Shown one piece after another: positions 54,653-64,000 of a stretch of DNA of 64,000 nt. The notes beneath the pieces are model-generated. The model was not told where the DNA came from and searched no databases. It was given only the letters and a program-made list of their open reading frames with translations. The position numbers and the translations under genes are program-made. Positions within the stretch are counted from its first letter, which is position 1. The number at the start of each line of letters is the position of its first letter. The stretch is taken from contig NZ_JAUNXR010000004.1 of assembly GCF_030539665.1 (NCBI RefSeq), positions 36,988 to 100,987 of the forward strand. The letters are read 5' to 3'. The DNA is from Methanobrevibacter sp. (GTDB lineage: Archaea > Methanobacteriota > Methanobacteria > Methanobacteriales > Methanobacteriaceae).

Positions 54653-56771
54653 GGATTACAGCTACACTCAAAACAGGGAACTCTCATGGCTTAAGTTCAA
54701 CAAAAGGGTTCTTCAGGAGGCATGTGACGATACAGTCCCTCTTCTGGAGCGTCTCAAATTCATTTCAATATTTACAAGCAATCTTGATGAGTTCTATATG
54801 GTTCGCTGCGGAACACTCCATGATCTGTCACTTATTGATTCGGACTACAGGGACAACAAGTCCGGCCTTACCGCCTCACAGCAGCTTGACAGGATTTTCA
54901 AAAGGACAAAGGAGCTTTGCAGGTTCAAGGACAGGGTATATATGGATGTCTCCAAACAGCTGGAGTTCTTTGACATCAGGGAGGTTTCATTTGAAGGGAT
55001 GAACCAGTCACAGAGGGATTTCATCGACGAATACTATGACAATTTCGTTTTCCCGATTCTCTCCCCTCAGATAATCGACTTCAACCATCCATTCCCACAC
55101 TTCAGGAACAACGCCCTGTACATAGTTCTAAAGCTTAAGGGGGATGATGATGAAACCGAGTTCGGCTTCATTCCGGTTCCGGAGTCATTGGACAGTCTTG
55201 TTTTCCTTCCGGGGGAGGGCTTCAACTTCATCCTGATGGAAAACATCATTCTTCATTACGCAGACCAGATTTTCACAAACTATAGCGTGAAGTTCAAGAC
55301 AGTGATGTCAGTTACAAGAAACGCAGACATCAGCTTTCTCCATGAGCAGATTGACTCTGACGACGACTATCGTGAACTGGTTAAGAAAATCCTCAAGAAA
55401 CGCTCAAGGCTGGCTCCAATACGCCTCCAGTTCTACAGAAATAAAAACAAGAAGCTTGTTGATTTTCTAACCGAAAAGCTCAACATCCGGAAGAATCAGA
55501 TTCAGGTTTCCAACAGTCCGCTGAACATGGAATTCGTCTTCCCGTTGATTGACCATATCAAGTCAAAAAACGTCAACCTTTATCAGAAGCTTTCATACAG
55601 GCCATTCGTGACAAATTATCCTCCAAACCTTTTGAAAAACAGGAGCATGATTGAGCAGGTGCTTGAAAGGGACTATCTTTTCTTCTACCCCTACGAGTCA
55701 ATGGATTTGTTCCTCAAGCTTCTTAAGGAAGCCGCAAACGACGATAGGGTTGTCTCAATCAAGATTACAATATATCGTCTTGCCAAGGTATCCAAGATAG
55801 TCCAGTACCTCCTTGATGCCCTGGACAATGGAATTGAGGTTACAGCATTGATCGAGCTTAGGGCACGCTTCGACGAGCAGAACAACCTGAACTATGCTGA
55901 AGTTCTTGAAGAGGCAGGGTGCAATGTAATCTACGGCTCTGAAGAGTACAAGGTCCATTCCAAGATATGCCTGATTACAAGAAGGGCGAAGAACGGCTTT
56001 GAATACATTACACAATTGGGAACAGGAAACTACAATGAAAAGACATCAAAGCTCTATACTGACCTGAGCTACATCACATCCAGAAACGACATAGGGGAGG
56101 ATGCAGTTCTCTTCTTCCAGAACATGTCCCTTGACAATCTGGACGGCGACTACAAGAAGCTGATAGTCTCCCCAACATCATTCAAGTCAAACATTGCAGA
56201 CAAGATCTGTGAACAGGTGGCCTTGGCCAGAAGCGGAAAGCCTGCGCTGATAATAATGAAGATGAATTCCCTTACTGACAGGGACCTCATTGACATGCTT
56301 CAAAGGGCATCGATTGTAGGAGTTACCATAAAGCTCATAATCAGGGGAATCTGCTGCATAATCCCGGGAATCCCAAATGTTACCGACAATATAAGAATCA
56401 TCAGCATCGTCGGAAGGTTCCTGGAGCATTCCAGAATCTACTGCTTCGGCGTTGGTGATAGCTGCGAAATATATCTTTCAAGCGCCGACCTCATGACTCG
56501 GAACACGGAAAAGAGGGTTGAGATAGGTTTTCCAATAGAGGATAGGCATATAAGGCACAGGATTCTTGACATGATAAACATAATGCTTTCGGACAACGTG
56601 AAGGCCAGGGAAATCGACATTAACGGTGACATGGTACGGATACCTGTAATCGACGAAAGGGTGGACAGCCAGGAATTCTTCATCAACAACCTGTTCTATG
56701 ACGAGCTTCCAATGGAAGAGATGAATTCCCACGAGTCAATCATTTCAAGGCTAAAGCATATTTTTGATTAG
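54645..56771 (+). CDS. ppk1: Polyphosphate kinase 1
   Basis: 708 residues, full length. It reversibly makes polyphosphate from ATP. The N-terminal RELSWLKFNKRVLQEACDD, FTSNLDEFYMVRCG and, later, the two phospholipase D-like domains carrying the autophosphorylated histidines (EEYKVHSKICLITRRAKNGF with TQLGTGNYNEKTSKLYTDLS, and SRIYCFGVGDSCEIYLSSAD) are present. Its ATG overlaps the ppx stop region, implying coupled translation. Confidence 0.96.
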   Translation: MTRDYSYTQNRELSWLKFNKRVLQEACDDTVPLLERLKFISIFTSNLDEFYMVRCGTLHDLSLIDSDYRDNKSGLTASQQLDRIFKRTKELCRFKDRVYMDVSKQLEFFDIREVSFEGMNQSQRDFIDEYYDNFVFPILSPQIIDFNHPFPHFRNNALYIVLKLKGDDDETEFGFIPVPESLDSLVFLPGEGFNFILMENIILHYADQIFTNYSVKFKTVMSVTRNADISFLHEQIDSDDDYRELVKKILKKRSRLAPIRLQFYRNKNKKLVDFLTEKLNIRKNQIQVSNSPLNMEFVFPLIDHIKSKNVNLYQKLSYRPFVTNYPPNLLKNRSMIEQVLERDYLFFYPYESMDLFLKLLKEAANDDRVVSIKITIYRLAKVSKIVQYLLDALDNGIEVTALIELRARFDEQNNLNYAEVLEEAGCNVIYGSEEYKVHSKICLITRRAKNGFEYITQLGTGNYNEKTSKLYTDLSYITSRNDIGEDAVLFFQNMSLDNLDGDYKKLIVSPTSFKSNIADKICEQVALARSGKPALIIMKMNSLTDRDLIDMLQRASIVGVTIKLIIRGICCIIPGIPNVTDNIRIISIVGRFLEHSRIYCFGVGDSCEIYLSSADLMTRNTEKRVEIGFPIEDRHIRHRILDMINIMLSDNVKAREIDINGDMVRIPVIDERVDSQEFFINNLFYDELPMEEMNSHESIISRLKHIFD

Positions 56772-56798
56772 TTTCATAAACTATAAACAGGTGATAAT

Positions 56799-57746
56799 GT
56801 GGTAGATATTCCAGAATTGAAAAGAGGTATTTTAAACGACATGACCGAGGCTATAGGAAACACCCCTCTTGTAAGGCTGAACAATCTTACAAGGGACATG
56901 GATGCCGAGGTTGTTGTGAAGGTAGAGTCATTCAACCCAACAGGAAGCATAAAGGATCGTGTTGGAGTTTCATTGATCGAGGACGCTGAAGAAAAAGGAC
57001 TGATAGATAAGGACACTGTAATCATAGAGCCCACAAGCGGAAATACAGGAATTGCACTTGGATTTGTAGCTGCATCAAAGGGATACAGGCTAATCCTTAC
57101 AATGCCTGAGACAATGTCCATCGAGAGAAGAAAACTTCTGGGGGTTTTCGGAGCCGAGATAGTCCTTACTCCAGGAAGCGAGGGAATGGCCGGTGCAATC
57201 GCAAAGGCCGAAGAGCTAAATGAGGAGATTGAAAATTCAATAATTCTTCAGCAGTTCGACAATCCTGCAAACCCAGCAATCCACAGGAAAACAACAGCAC
57301 AGGAAATCCTCAGGGACACCGATGGGGAAGTTGACATTGTTGTAAGTGCAGTGGGAACCGGAGGAACCCTTGAAGGGATTGCTGAAGTGCTGAAGGAGTA
57401 TAATCCTGAAATCCAGATAGTGGCAGTTGAACCTGAGTCATCACAGACTTTGGGAAAAGGGGAAAAGGGACCTCACAGGATACAGGGAATCGGTGCAGGA
57501 TTTGTCCCGTCAGTGCTGAACACAGAACTCATCGACGAAATCATTCCGGTCAGGGATGAGGATGCCGGTGACATGCTTTTGAAACTGGCCAAAAACGAGG
57601 GGATATTTGCAGGGATTTCATCAGGTGCTGCAACATGGGCTGCCCTGGAATTGGCCAAAAGACCGGAAAACAATGGAAAGAGGATAATAGCCATTTTGCC
57701 GGATACTGGTGACAGATATCTTTCCGTTGATTGGATATTTGGATAA
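56799..57746 (+). CDS. cysK: Cysteine synthase (O-acetylserine sulfhydrylase)
   Basis: 315 residues from GTG 56799, behind AGGTGA. Pyridoxal-phosphate enzyme: the Schiff-base lysine is in [15 protein letters not shown], the phosphate-binding loop in [14 protein letters not shown] and [13 protein letters not shown], and the late [16 protein letters not shown]. It makes cysteine from O-acetylserine and sulfide. The downstream neighbour cysE supplies O-acetylserine, and cysS uses the product. Many methanogens make cysteine on tRNA instead, so this direct route is informative. Confidence 0.96.
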   Translation: MVDIPELKRGILNDMTEAIGNTPLVRLNNLTRDMDAEVVVKVESFNPTGSIKDRVGVSLIEDAEEKGLIDKDTVIIEPTSGNTGIALGFVAASKGYRLILTMPETMSIERRKLLGVFGAEIVLTPGSEGMAGAIAKAEELNEEIENSIILQQFDNPANPAIHRKTTAQEILRDTDGEVDIVVSAVGTGGTLEGIAEVLKEYNPEIQIVAVEPESSQTLGKGEKGPHRIQGIGAGFVPSVLNTELIDEIIPVRDEDAGDMLLKLAKNEGIFAGISSGAATWAALELAKRPENNGKRIIAILPDTGDRYLSVDWIFG

Positions 57747-57811
57747 TATAACAATGTTTATTAATATGGTTGTCTAAAAAATATAATATTAATCACCTAT
57801 GAGGTTTCCAA

Positions 57812-58516
57812 ATGTTTAAAACTTTAAAAGAAGAGATTAAAGCAATCAAGTTAAAAGACCCTGCGGCGAGAAGCACGATAGAAATCTTCTTATGTTATCC
57901 TGGATTCTATGCTTTAATTTTTCATAGGGTAAGTCATTACCTTTGGAATCATGGCTTTAAGCTATGGGCTCGTATCAATTCCAATTGGGGGCGTTTCCTG
58001 ACAGGTATTGAAATTCATCCAGGGGCTACAATAGGAAAACGTGTTTTCATTGACCATGGAATGGGTATTGTAATAGGGGAAACCGCTGAAGTGGGTGATG
58101 ATGTCTTGATTTATCAGGGCGTAATTCTCGGAGGAACCACAACCAATAAGGGGAAAAGACATCCTACCATAGGAAAGGGGGTCATTATTGGTGCCGGCGC
58201 CAAGGTGATGGGAAACATAACGGTCGGTGACTATTCCAAGATAGGTACTGGTGCCGTTGTTCTTAAGGATGTTCCTCCTAACTGTACTTGCGTTGGAGTT
58301 CCTGGAAGAATTGTAAAAAGGGAAGGGGAGCCAATCAAAGAGGTTGATCTTGAGCACGGTAATCTTCCGGACCCTGTATCAGATGTTATTAAACAGCTAT
58401 TCGAACTTCACTATGAAACCGATAAGCAAATTAAGGTATTATATGAGCAGCATGATCTATGCCTTGTAGATTATGTTGATGGAATTGAGGAGGAATTAGA
58501 TGAAACCACCTTGTGA
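57812..58516 (+). CDS. cysE: Serine O-acetyltransferase
   Basis: 234 residues. Left-handed beta-helix acetyltransferase: [20 protein letters not shown], then the hexapeptide-repeat region with the active-site histidine in [20 protein letters not shown] and [20 protein letters not shown]. It activates serine for CysK. The C-terminal 17 bp overlap the next gene. Compared with enteric CysE the N-terminal helical domain is short, as in SRPB-type acetyltransferases of bacteria and archaea. Confidence 0.96.
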   Translation: MFKTLKEEIKAIKLKDPAARSTIEIFLCYPGFYALIFHRVSHYLWNHGFKLWARINSNWGRFLTGIEIHPGATIGKRVFIDHGMGIVIGETAEVGDDVLIYQGVILGGTTTNKGKRHPTIGKGVIIGAGAKVMGNITVGDYSKIGTGAVVLKDVPPNCTCVGVPGRIVKREGEPIKEVDLEHGNLPDPVSDVIKQLFELHYETDKQIKVLYEQHDLCLVDYVDGIEEELDETTL

Positions 58517-58877
58517 GATTGTAGTATGGTATGTCATACCAGCAATAAGATCAGAGCTGGCCAAGGATTTACTTGCATTGGGAATGAAGCAAAAGGAAGT
58601 TTCCCAGCTTATGGACATCACACAGCCTGCCGTTTCACAGTACATAACTGACAAGAGAGGAAACGGCGTAAAGCTTAGTGGCCATGTAAAGGATTTGATT
58701 GCAGAATTCGCACAGCAATTGGCTGATGGAACCGCTAAAAAAACCGACATCATTGGCAGAACATGCTCCATCTGTAAGCAGATAGAAACTCAGGATGTTC
58801 TGGAGCAATTGGGAATAGACCATGGCGAGCTTGGTGAGGATTGTCAGGCCTGCATGGGTTCCGAAGTTCAAAATTAA
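58500..58877 (+). CDS. HTH regulator with C-terminal cysteine cluster
   Basis: 125 residues. Helix-turn-helix near 28-60 ([20 protein letters not shown] followed by [11 protein letters not shown]), then a C-terminal region with four cysteines, CSICKQIE and CQACMGSE, suited to bind an Fe-S cluster or zinc. It matches the archaeal predicted regulators annotated as COG2522. Its ATG lies inside the cysE coding region (17-bp overlap), so it is co-translated with cysteine synthesis genes. A role as sensor of cysteine, sulfide or cluster status is an inference. Confidence 0.8.
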   Translation: MKPPCEIVVWYVIPAIRSELAKDLLALGMKQKEVSQLMDITQPAVSQYITDKRGNGVKLSGHVKDLIAEFAQQLADGTAKKTDIIGRTCSICKQIETQDVLEQLGIDHGELGEDCQACMGSEVQN

Positions 58878-58911
58878 TTTTTTATTATTATATTTTTTTG
58901 AGGTTATTTTT

Positions 58912-60255
58912 ATGGAAGTTTATTCTACATTAATAAGAGATAAACAGGATTTGGAAACTATTAATGATAATCGTATTAACATGTTTGTTTGTGGCCCTAC
59001 AGTTTATGATGATGCTCATATAGGCCATGGGAGAACTTACATTTCATTCGATACCATTAAAAGATATCTTGAACATCTTGGCTATGCCGTGTTCTATCTT
59101 CAAAACATTACTGATGTTGATGACAAGATTATAAACAGGGCGAAAGAGACAAATCAGTCTGCAAGTGATATAGCTAAGAAGTTTGAAAAAAGATACATTG
59201 AAGACATGCATAAATTAAATGTATTTGGTGTTAATTTATTTGCAAGAGCTACTGATCATATGCCTGAAATAATTGACCAAATCGAAAGATTAATTGACAT
59301 GGGATATGCATATGAAACTGAAGACGGAGTGTACTTTGAAATAGCAAAATTCCCTGAATTCGGAAAGCTGGCAAACAGAAAACCTGAAGAGCTTGAAAGC
59401 CATAGGGAAATAGCTAAGACAACAAAGAAAAACCACAACGACTTTGCTCTCTGGAAGAAAAGGGAACCTGCAGAGGACGAACCTACCTGGCAATCACCAT
59501 GGGGACCTGGAAGGCCTGGATGGCATATTGAGGATACTGCAATTACCGAATACTACTTCGGACCACAATATGACGTTCATGGAGGAGGCCTTGACCTCAT
59601 ATTCCCACACCACGAAGCGGAAATCACACAGATGGAAGCCGTTTCCGGAAAGGCTCCAATGGTAAAGTTCTGGCTTCACACAGGATTCCTCAATGTATCA
59701 GGTGAGAAAATGTCAAAATCCCTCAACAACTTCATAACAATAAGGGATCTCCTTGAGGAATACGATGCCGAAACATTCAGATTCTTCGTTCTTTCTACAC
59801 ATTACAGAAGCCCTATAGACTTCTCAAAGGATAACTTGCATCAGGCAGGAGCAACATTAAACAGAATAAGAAACTATTATGCAAGAATTAGCGAAAAGGC
59901 GGAAGGGGAAGCGGAAGAGTCAGAATTCCTTAAAGAATTTTCAGACAAGTTCTACAACGCAATGAACGATGATTTCCACACTCCAAAGGCAATAGCAAGC
60001 ATTTTCAATTTAATAAATGCCACAGACTTTGATGAAATAACAGCTGAAGACGCGGCAGCCATCAAAAAATTCCTGGACACAGTAAGTGACATATTCGGAA
60101 TAAGCTTTGAAGTGGTTGAGGAAAACGGTCCTTCAGACGAATTGCTGGACTTGATTGCAGACGTACGTCTCCAGTTGAGAAATGAAAAACAGTATGAATT
60201 GTCCGACAAGATCAGAGACAATCTGAACGAATTGGGTTATGAAATAAACGATTAG
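58912..60255 (+). CDS. cysS: Cysteinyl-tRNA synthetase
   Basis: 447 residues from ATG 58912, chosen because GAGGTT lies 6 bp upstream; the frame is open further upstream, overlapping the regulator gene. Class I enzyme: VCGPTVYDDAHIGHGRTYIS (HIGH) with its zinc cysteine, GWHIEDTAI, HHEAEITQMEA and GEKMSKSLNNFITIRDLLEE (KMSKS). It completes a cysteine group: cysK, cysE, regulator, cysS. Many methanogens lack CysS and use SepRS/SepCysS, so its presence here fits the cysK/cysE route. Confidence 0.96.
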   Translation: MEVYSTLIRDKQDLETINDNRINMFVCGPTVYDDAHIGHGRTYISFDTIKRYLEHLGYAVFYLQNITDVDDKIINRAKETNQSASDIAKKFEKRYIEDMHKLNVFGVNLFARATDHMPEIIDQIERLIDMGYAYETEDGVYFEIAKFPEFGKLANRKPEELESHREIAKTTKKNHNDFALWKKREPAEDEPTWQSPWGPGRPGWHIEDTAITEYYFGPQYDVHGGGLDLIFPHHEAEITQMEAVSGKAPMVKFWLHTGFLNVSGEKMSKSLNNFITIRDLLEEYDAETFRFFVLSTHYRSPIDFSKDNLHQAGATLNRIRNYYARISEKAEGEAEESEFLKEFSDKFYNAMNDDFHTPKAIASIFNLINATDFDEITAEDAAAIKKFLDTVSDIFGISFEVVEENGPSDELLDLIADVRLQLRNEKQYELSDKIRDNLNELGYEIND

Positions 60256-60301
60256 GTTTATTTCACTAATTTATTTTCTTTTTTTTAAAAAATTATTAAT
60301 T

Positions 60302-60325
60302 GAAATGATTATAATAAATCATTTC
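60302..60325. repeat. Hairpin at the end of the first flavodoxin-like gene (copy 1)
   Basis: GAAATGATT-ATAATA-AATCATTTC overlaps the stop codon of the minus-strand gene at 60309. The same hairpin closes the paralogue at 60863-60888, so it was duplicated with the gene. On the minus strand it is preceded by TTTTTTAT and followed by A-rich sequence; as a terminator it would be weak. Confidence 0.6.
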
Positions 60326-60842
60326 CTATTTTTTCTATCTGCTGGATTGCGCCGGCTAGCTGGTCGTAGCTTCCCTTTTCGGTTGTTCCACGTGCAACTA
60401 CAGTATCGACAACCTCCATTTTCAAATAGCCGTAGATGGCACATTTCAAATAGTCAATATAGACATCAAAGTCATCGCCTGGATTTGCCTGGGTGAATAT
60501 CTGCACGACCTTTGTTCCCTCAAGGGTCTTGTCTGGATTCTGTGATATCTGATAAAACCTGTCAATAAGGTTCTTTGCTTGTGCTGACATATCCCCGAAA
60601 TAAATCGGTGATGAGAATACGAAAAGGTCTGCCTCCCTGATTTTGTCAATGACATAGTTTACGTCGTCCTTTTGGATGCAGTCTCCTGTCTGGCACTTTT
60701 GGCATGCCTGGCAGAAATTCATCCTGATGTCATTGAGATATACTATTTCCTTTTCCCCTTCAAGCTTTTCTGCAAGTTCGTTTACTAGTATGTCGCAGTT
60801 TCCCCCTTTTCTTGGGCTTCCCACAATAGCTAATGTTTTCAT
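60309..60842 (-). CDS. Flavodoxin-fold iron-sulfur flavoprotein-like oxidoreductase (copy 1)
   Basis: 177 residues from ATG 60842. FMN-binding start IVGSPRKGGNCDILVNELA, then the compact cysteine cluster CQACQKCQTGDC (about 46-57), and SSPIYFGDMSAQAKNLIDRF for flavin and dimer contacts. This matches NADPH-dependent FMN reductase/iron-sulfur flavoprotein families that carry electrons or detoxify oxygen and peroxide in methanogens. There is no ribosome binding site before the ATG, so it depends on the promoter or translation of the upstream paralogue, 28 bp away. Confidence 0.88.
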   Translation of the reverse strand: MKTLAIVGSPRKGGNCDILVNELAEKLEGEKEIVYLNDIRMNFCQACQKCQTGDCIQKDDVNYVIDKIREADLFVFSSPIYFGDMSAQAKNLIDRFYQISQNPDKTLEGTKVVQIFTQANPGDDFDVYIDYLKCAIYGYLKMEVVDTVVARGTTEKGSYDQLAGAIQQIEKIGNDLL

Positions 60843-60862
60843 ATTATCAAAAAAAGTTTTGT

Positions 60863-60888
60863 GGAAATGATTATAATAAATCATTTCC
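60863..60888. repeat. Hairpin at the end of the second flavodoxin-like gene (copy 2)
   Basis: GGAAATGATT-ATAATA-AATCATTTCC, 10-bp arms, overlaps the stop codon of the paralogue at 60871. It is nearly identical to 60302-60325, including the bases beyond (CTATTTT), giving a direct repeat about 560 bp long with the two genes. Confidence 0.6.
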
Positions 60889-61404
60889 TATTTTCTCTAT
60901 CTGTTCGATTGCACTTGCTAATTGGTCGTTTTCTCCTTTTCCCATAGCTCCACGTGCAACCACCGTGTCGATAACATCCATTCCAACATATCCGAAAGGC
61001 ATTGTTTTCATTGAGTCGATGTATGCGTCAAATGCTTCTGTCGGATTTGCCTGGGTGAATATCTGTACAACCTTGGTTCCTTCCAAGCTTTTGTTAGGGT
61101 TCTGTGATACCTGATAGAATCTGTCTACCAATGTTTTTGCCTGTGCGGTCATCTGGCCGTAGTATATTGGGGATGAGAAAATGAAGAGGTCGGCTTCCAT
61201 CATTTCGTCCACAATCTTGTTTATGTCATCATCCTGAACGCAGTCGCCGGTCTGGCACTTTTGGCATGCTTCACAGTAGTTCATGTCAATTTCATTGAGG
61301 TAGTAAATCTTTTTTTCTCCCTCGAGCTTTTCTGCAAGTTCGTTTACTAGTATGTCGCAGTTTCCCCCTTTTCTAGGGCTTCCTACAATTGCTACGGTTT
61401 TCAT
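60871..61404 (-). CDS. Flavodoxin-fold iron-sulfur flavoprotein-like oxidoreductase (copy 2)
   Basis: 177 residues, the first gene of the pair on the minus strand, with AGGAG before the ATG. Same plan as copy 1: VGSPRKGGNCDILVNELAEK, then CEACQKCQTGDC, then SSPIYYGQMTAQAKTLVDRF. The nucleotide sequence is nearly identical to copy 1 over the first 75 bp and diverges in the middle. Probably controlled by the palindrome at 61427-61446. Confidence 0.9.
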   Translation of the reverse strand: MKTVAIVGSPRKGGNCDILVNELAEKLEGEKKIYYLNEIDMNYCEACQKCQTGDCVQDDDINKIVDEMMEADLFIFSSPIYYGQMTAQAKTLVDRFYQVSQNPNKSLEGTKVVQIFTQANPTEAFDAYIDSMKTMPFGYVGMDVIDTVVARGAMGKGENDQLASAIEQIEKIGNDLL

Positions 61405-61426
61405 AATTTAATCTCCTGTTTTTATT

Positions 61427-61462
61427 GATAGTCTATATGAACTATCCTATATTATAATATGG
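61427..61462 (-). promoter_or_regulatory. Promoter and palindromic operator of the flavoprotein pair
   Basis: GATAGT-CTATATGA-ACTATC (61427-61446) is a perfect 6-8-6 dyad. On the minus strand a TATA-like TATTATAATATAG (61449-61461) lies just upstream, so the palindrome covers the expected start site, the classic place for a repressor. The gap to the adhesin gene (61463-61714) also holds a plus-strand TATA-like CTTTATATG near 61514-61522. Confidence 0.55.
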
Positions 61463-61714
61463 AAATCTTATTTTTTTAATTTTTCTCACGAGTTTTTTTT
61501 ACACTTATAACAATCTTTATATGTTTGATAACAAATAGTATATATGTTAATTGCATTTTGGAGTGTAATTAATAATTTTAATAAAAAAATGCTATAAAAT
61601 GAAACATAAGTTATCTGATCTTACAAATTTTCTATCAAAGCAACAAATTTCTTAATCTAACATTCTAACAAATGATTTTATGGTTTACTTATTAAAAAAT
61701 TGAGGATAAATATA

Positions 61715-62698
61715 ATGAAGCTTTATAAACTAATGCTTATTGGTTTATTGGTTGTATTATGTTTTTCAACAACAGCATGTGCTGATCCTGACGTATCTGT
61801 AAACGAAACCGACTGGGGCAATCCAAGTGTTAACATAACACCGAACTCCACAGTCGTTGAAAACGTTACTCCGGTGATGCCGGAGAAGTCAGCACATGAA
61901 TTGCAAAAGAGCATTGACGATACTCCAGACGGAGGAGTGCTGTACTTGAACAGCACATTGTATAGATTGGATTCTCCAATTATCATCAACAAGACAATAA
62001 CCATTATTGGAAGTTCTGAAAATGATAATGGGTTTTCAATAGTAGATGGACAAAACAAGACCAACCTGTTTGAGTTATTCAACGGGGCCACAGTCACATT
62101 CAAAAACATCAACTTCACAGATGCGAAAGGCAATGCCGGCGGGGCGGCTATTTCCGACAAGAAGAATGCAAAGATATATGTTGAGGACTGTAACTTCAAT
62201 CATTGCGTTTCAAACGGAAACGGTGGAGCAATCTCCTCCAAAAAATACGTTTCAGCCAAGAATTCAACATTCCTTTCATGTGAAGCATCCAATGGAGGTG
62301 CACTGTATGTGGACAACCAATTTGCAAGTGGTGATGTGGATGGATGTTACTTCGAAAAGAATTATGCCTGGCCGTTAGGTGGAGCAATATTGGGTTACAA
62401 TCTCGCGATCCGCAATTCAGTATTCTACAACAATACTGGAGTAATCGAAGCTGGTGCAATTGATGCAATGTCTATCAAGGAACTTGTCAACTGTACATTC
62501 ATAGAGAACAATTGTCTTTACGGGACTGTAGCTGCGGTAACTCTCCGTAGTATTTCAGACCCGAAAAACATAAACAATTGTTATTTTGACGGAAACTATG
62601 GTGGAAACATCATGTATATCTTTACCCAAAACGAGGGACACGATCTGGTGATGGAAAATTTCACATTCGTCAACAACAGGGATATCAAACCATTTTAA
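61715..62698 (+). CDS. Second adhesin-like protein, N-terminal part up to a frameshift
   Basis: 327 residues from ATG 61715 (GAGGAT 7 bp upstream). Signal peptide MKLYKLMLIGLLVVLCFS then TTACADPD, followed by beta-helix repeats (SGGAI-like turns: NAGGAAISDKKNAKIYVEDC, GNGGAISSKKYVSAKNSTF, PLGGAILGYNLAIRNSVF). The frame stops at TAA 62696-62698 in the middle of a beta-helix turn, while the same protein pattern continues in the next frame from 62701. One missing base near 62690-62698 explains this. Confidence 0.85.
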   Translation: MKLYKLMLIGLLVVLCFSTTACADPDVSVNETDWGNPSVNITPNSTVVENVTPVMPEKSAHELQKSIDDTPDGGVLYLNSTLYRLDSPIIINKTITIIGSSENDNGFSIVDGQNKTNLFELFNGATVTFKNINFTDAKGNAGGAAISDKKNAKIYVEDCNFNHCVSNGNGGAISSKKYVSAKNSTFLSCEASNGGALYVDNQFASGDVDGCYFEKNYAWPLGGAILGYNLAIRNSVFYNNTGVIEAGAIDAMSIKELVNCTFIENNCLYGTVAAVTLRSISDPKNINNCYFDGNYGGNIMYIFTQNEGHDLVMENFTFVNNRDIKPF

Positions 62699-62700
62699 AA

Positions 62701-64000
62701 ATCTATGAAAAATACGGTTCCTTCACATTTGTCAATTTCACTTTCGAAAACAACACATGTGAAAGGGGAACAAATATTGTTGACGGTTCAGCCATTAACT
62801 TTGAATCAAGTGGAAACAATCCAAAATTGACCATAATCAATTCCACATTCGACAACACCCATTGTCCTGGCGTAGGATCAGCTATCGTTATTACTGATGT
62901 GTCAGCAAACATTACAAATTCAGTATTCTACAACAATACTGGAGGAAAAGGCACAGTCACAATAAAATCCAACAAGCCAGCCATTGCTAACGGAAACTGG
63001 TGGGGTAGCAACGATGTGGAGCCTATTGAAAACGTGACAATTTCAGACTGGTTGATTTTAACCTGTGATGATGAAGGAGACAGGTTCATCCTTAAATTCA
63101 AAAAGACAGACGGAACCGATGTTGAGGACTTTGAAGACATATTGCCGAATGTAAAATATGAGTTCACAACTGATATGGGTTATTTCGAAAACCCTGAAGG
63201 TGTCATCAACAACACTGCAACAGTTTATTTGTATGCTGATAGGGGTGGAGAATATCATATTCTAGGTAAGGTAAACAACCAGTCCTTTGCATATGTAGTA
63301 GAGGCTCCCTATGTTGAATTGGATGTCACATCTCCTGTAAAGTTGGGAGAGGATGTTGTTTTTACCACAAAAACACATTACAACTCAATTCCTGTTGAAG
63401 GCAAAATTGCATTTTACGATAACGAAGACAATCTTCTAGGAGAGGCAGACACTGACGGCAACGGAGTTGCTAGCTTTACATTGTCAAACTGTCCTGTTGG
63501 AGATTACTCACACTATTATGCTAAATTCGAAGGTAACGACGATTACATTCCGGCATACAGTAACAAGATCAATTTTGCAGTGGAAAAGGCAGATTCCAAC
63601 GTTGAAATCAGTTTGGAGGATGTTGTCTACAGTATGAATATCAAAGGTAACGTAACACTTACAGGCAACGGCAATCCTATCAGCGGAACCGTAAATGTTA
63701 CAATCAACAGCAAGACCTATGTTATTGATGTTGTTGACGGAAAGGGTTCTGTGGACATAGCCAATGAATTGCCTGTAGGCCAATATGACGTTTCCGCATC
63801 ATTTGATGGTGACGAGATGTATAATCCATCCAAAGTCAACAAGACATTTGATGTCATGAAGGCAGATTCAGCTGTTTCAGTAAGCTGTGACAACATAACT
63901 TACGGAGAGAACCTTAACATTGAAGTTTTAGCTACCGGTGAAGGTAAAGGTCTTAACGGTACTGCAACTGTTACCATTGGTGGCGAGGACTATGATGTTG
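62701..64000 (+). pseudogene. Second adhesin-like protein, continuation in the shifted frame (runs off the right edge)
   Basis: The frame starting at 62701 is open to the window end (433 codons) and continues the same protein: beta-helix turns (SFTFVNFTFENNTCERGT, ITNSVFYNNTGGKGTVTI), the NGNWWGSND motif typical of methanogen adhesins, then Ig-like repeats (PVEGKIAFYDNEDNLLGEAD, SGTVNVTINSKTYVIDVVDG, NGTATVTIGGEDYDV). It has no start of its own. Frame 1 ends 5'-CCATTTTAA; one extra base there rejoins the two parts. Real mutation or assembly error cannot be told apart here. Confidence 0.8.

Overview
The window reads as a low-GC chromosomal segment of a methanogenic archaeon of the Methanobacteriales, most likely a Methanobrevibacter-like gut species. 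The markers are archaeal: ribosomal protein L15e next to an exosome-linked RNA-binding protein, sn-glycerol-1-phosphate dehydrogenase (archaeal lipid backbone), CofC (coenzyme F420), archaeal ProS/PheT, UPF0179, TATA-type promoters with several apparently leaderless genes, and large secreted beta-helix 'adhesin-like' proteins. No rRNA, tRNA or CRISPR array was recognised.

Layout. 1-6.1 kb: AzlC fragment, TPR protein, L15e/RNA-binding pair, then MgtA with a small membrane partner. 6.1-12.9 kb: AT-rich accessory block with an MFS exporter behind paired operator-like sites, and an operon (FMN/ferredoxin protein, osmoprotectant/EgtU-type ABC transporter, quinone oxidoreductase) lying between two copies of a carboxymuconolactone-decarboxylase-like gene, one broken by an amber codon. 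13.1-21 kb: a 1.5-kaa adhesin, a CPBP protease and two tandem acyltransferases. 21-32.3 kb: an ABC importer core, a degenerate IrrE-like protein, the proS-cofC-thiD operon, egsA-UPF0179-rpiA, YjbQ, an Rpn-like nuclease and pheT. 32.3-34.6 kb: a structured intergenic region (possible ncRNA) and an eight-repeat protein. 34.7-43.2 kb: valS, four tandem SseB-like paralogues, an Ig-like protein, and a 4 x 59-bp array of terminator hairpins; then TrmO and small envelope proteins.

43.6-51.7 kb is the most interesting region: a defence locus with a DUF4268 protein, a tyrosine recombinase and a Type III restriction-modification system. Its mod gene is split. Codons 1-393 lie on the minus strand and the last 224 codons on the plus strand, directly before res. 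The two break points carry an exact 13-bp inverted repeat (45957-45969 and 47159-47171). Flipping the 1.2-kb segment between them restores, in frame, a 617-codon Mod followed 9 bp later by Res. I read this as an invertible, recombinase-controlled on/off switch for a Type III R-M system, caught here in the OFF orientation.

51.7-61.4 kb is housekeeping: aroA-nth, ppx-ppk (polyphosphate), cysK-cysE-regulator-cysS (cysteine and Cys-tRNA) and two flavodoxin-like proteins behind a palindromic operator. The window ends inside a second adhesin that carries a one-base frameshift near 62690-62700.
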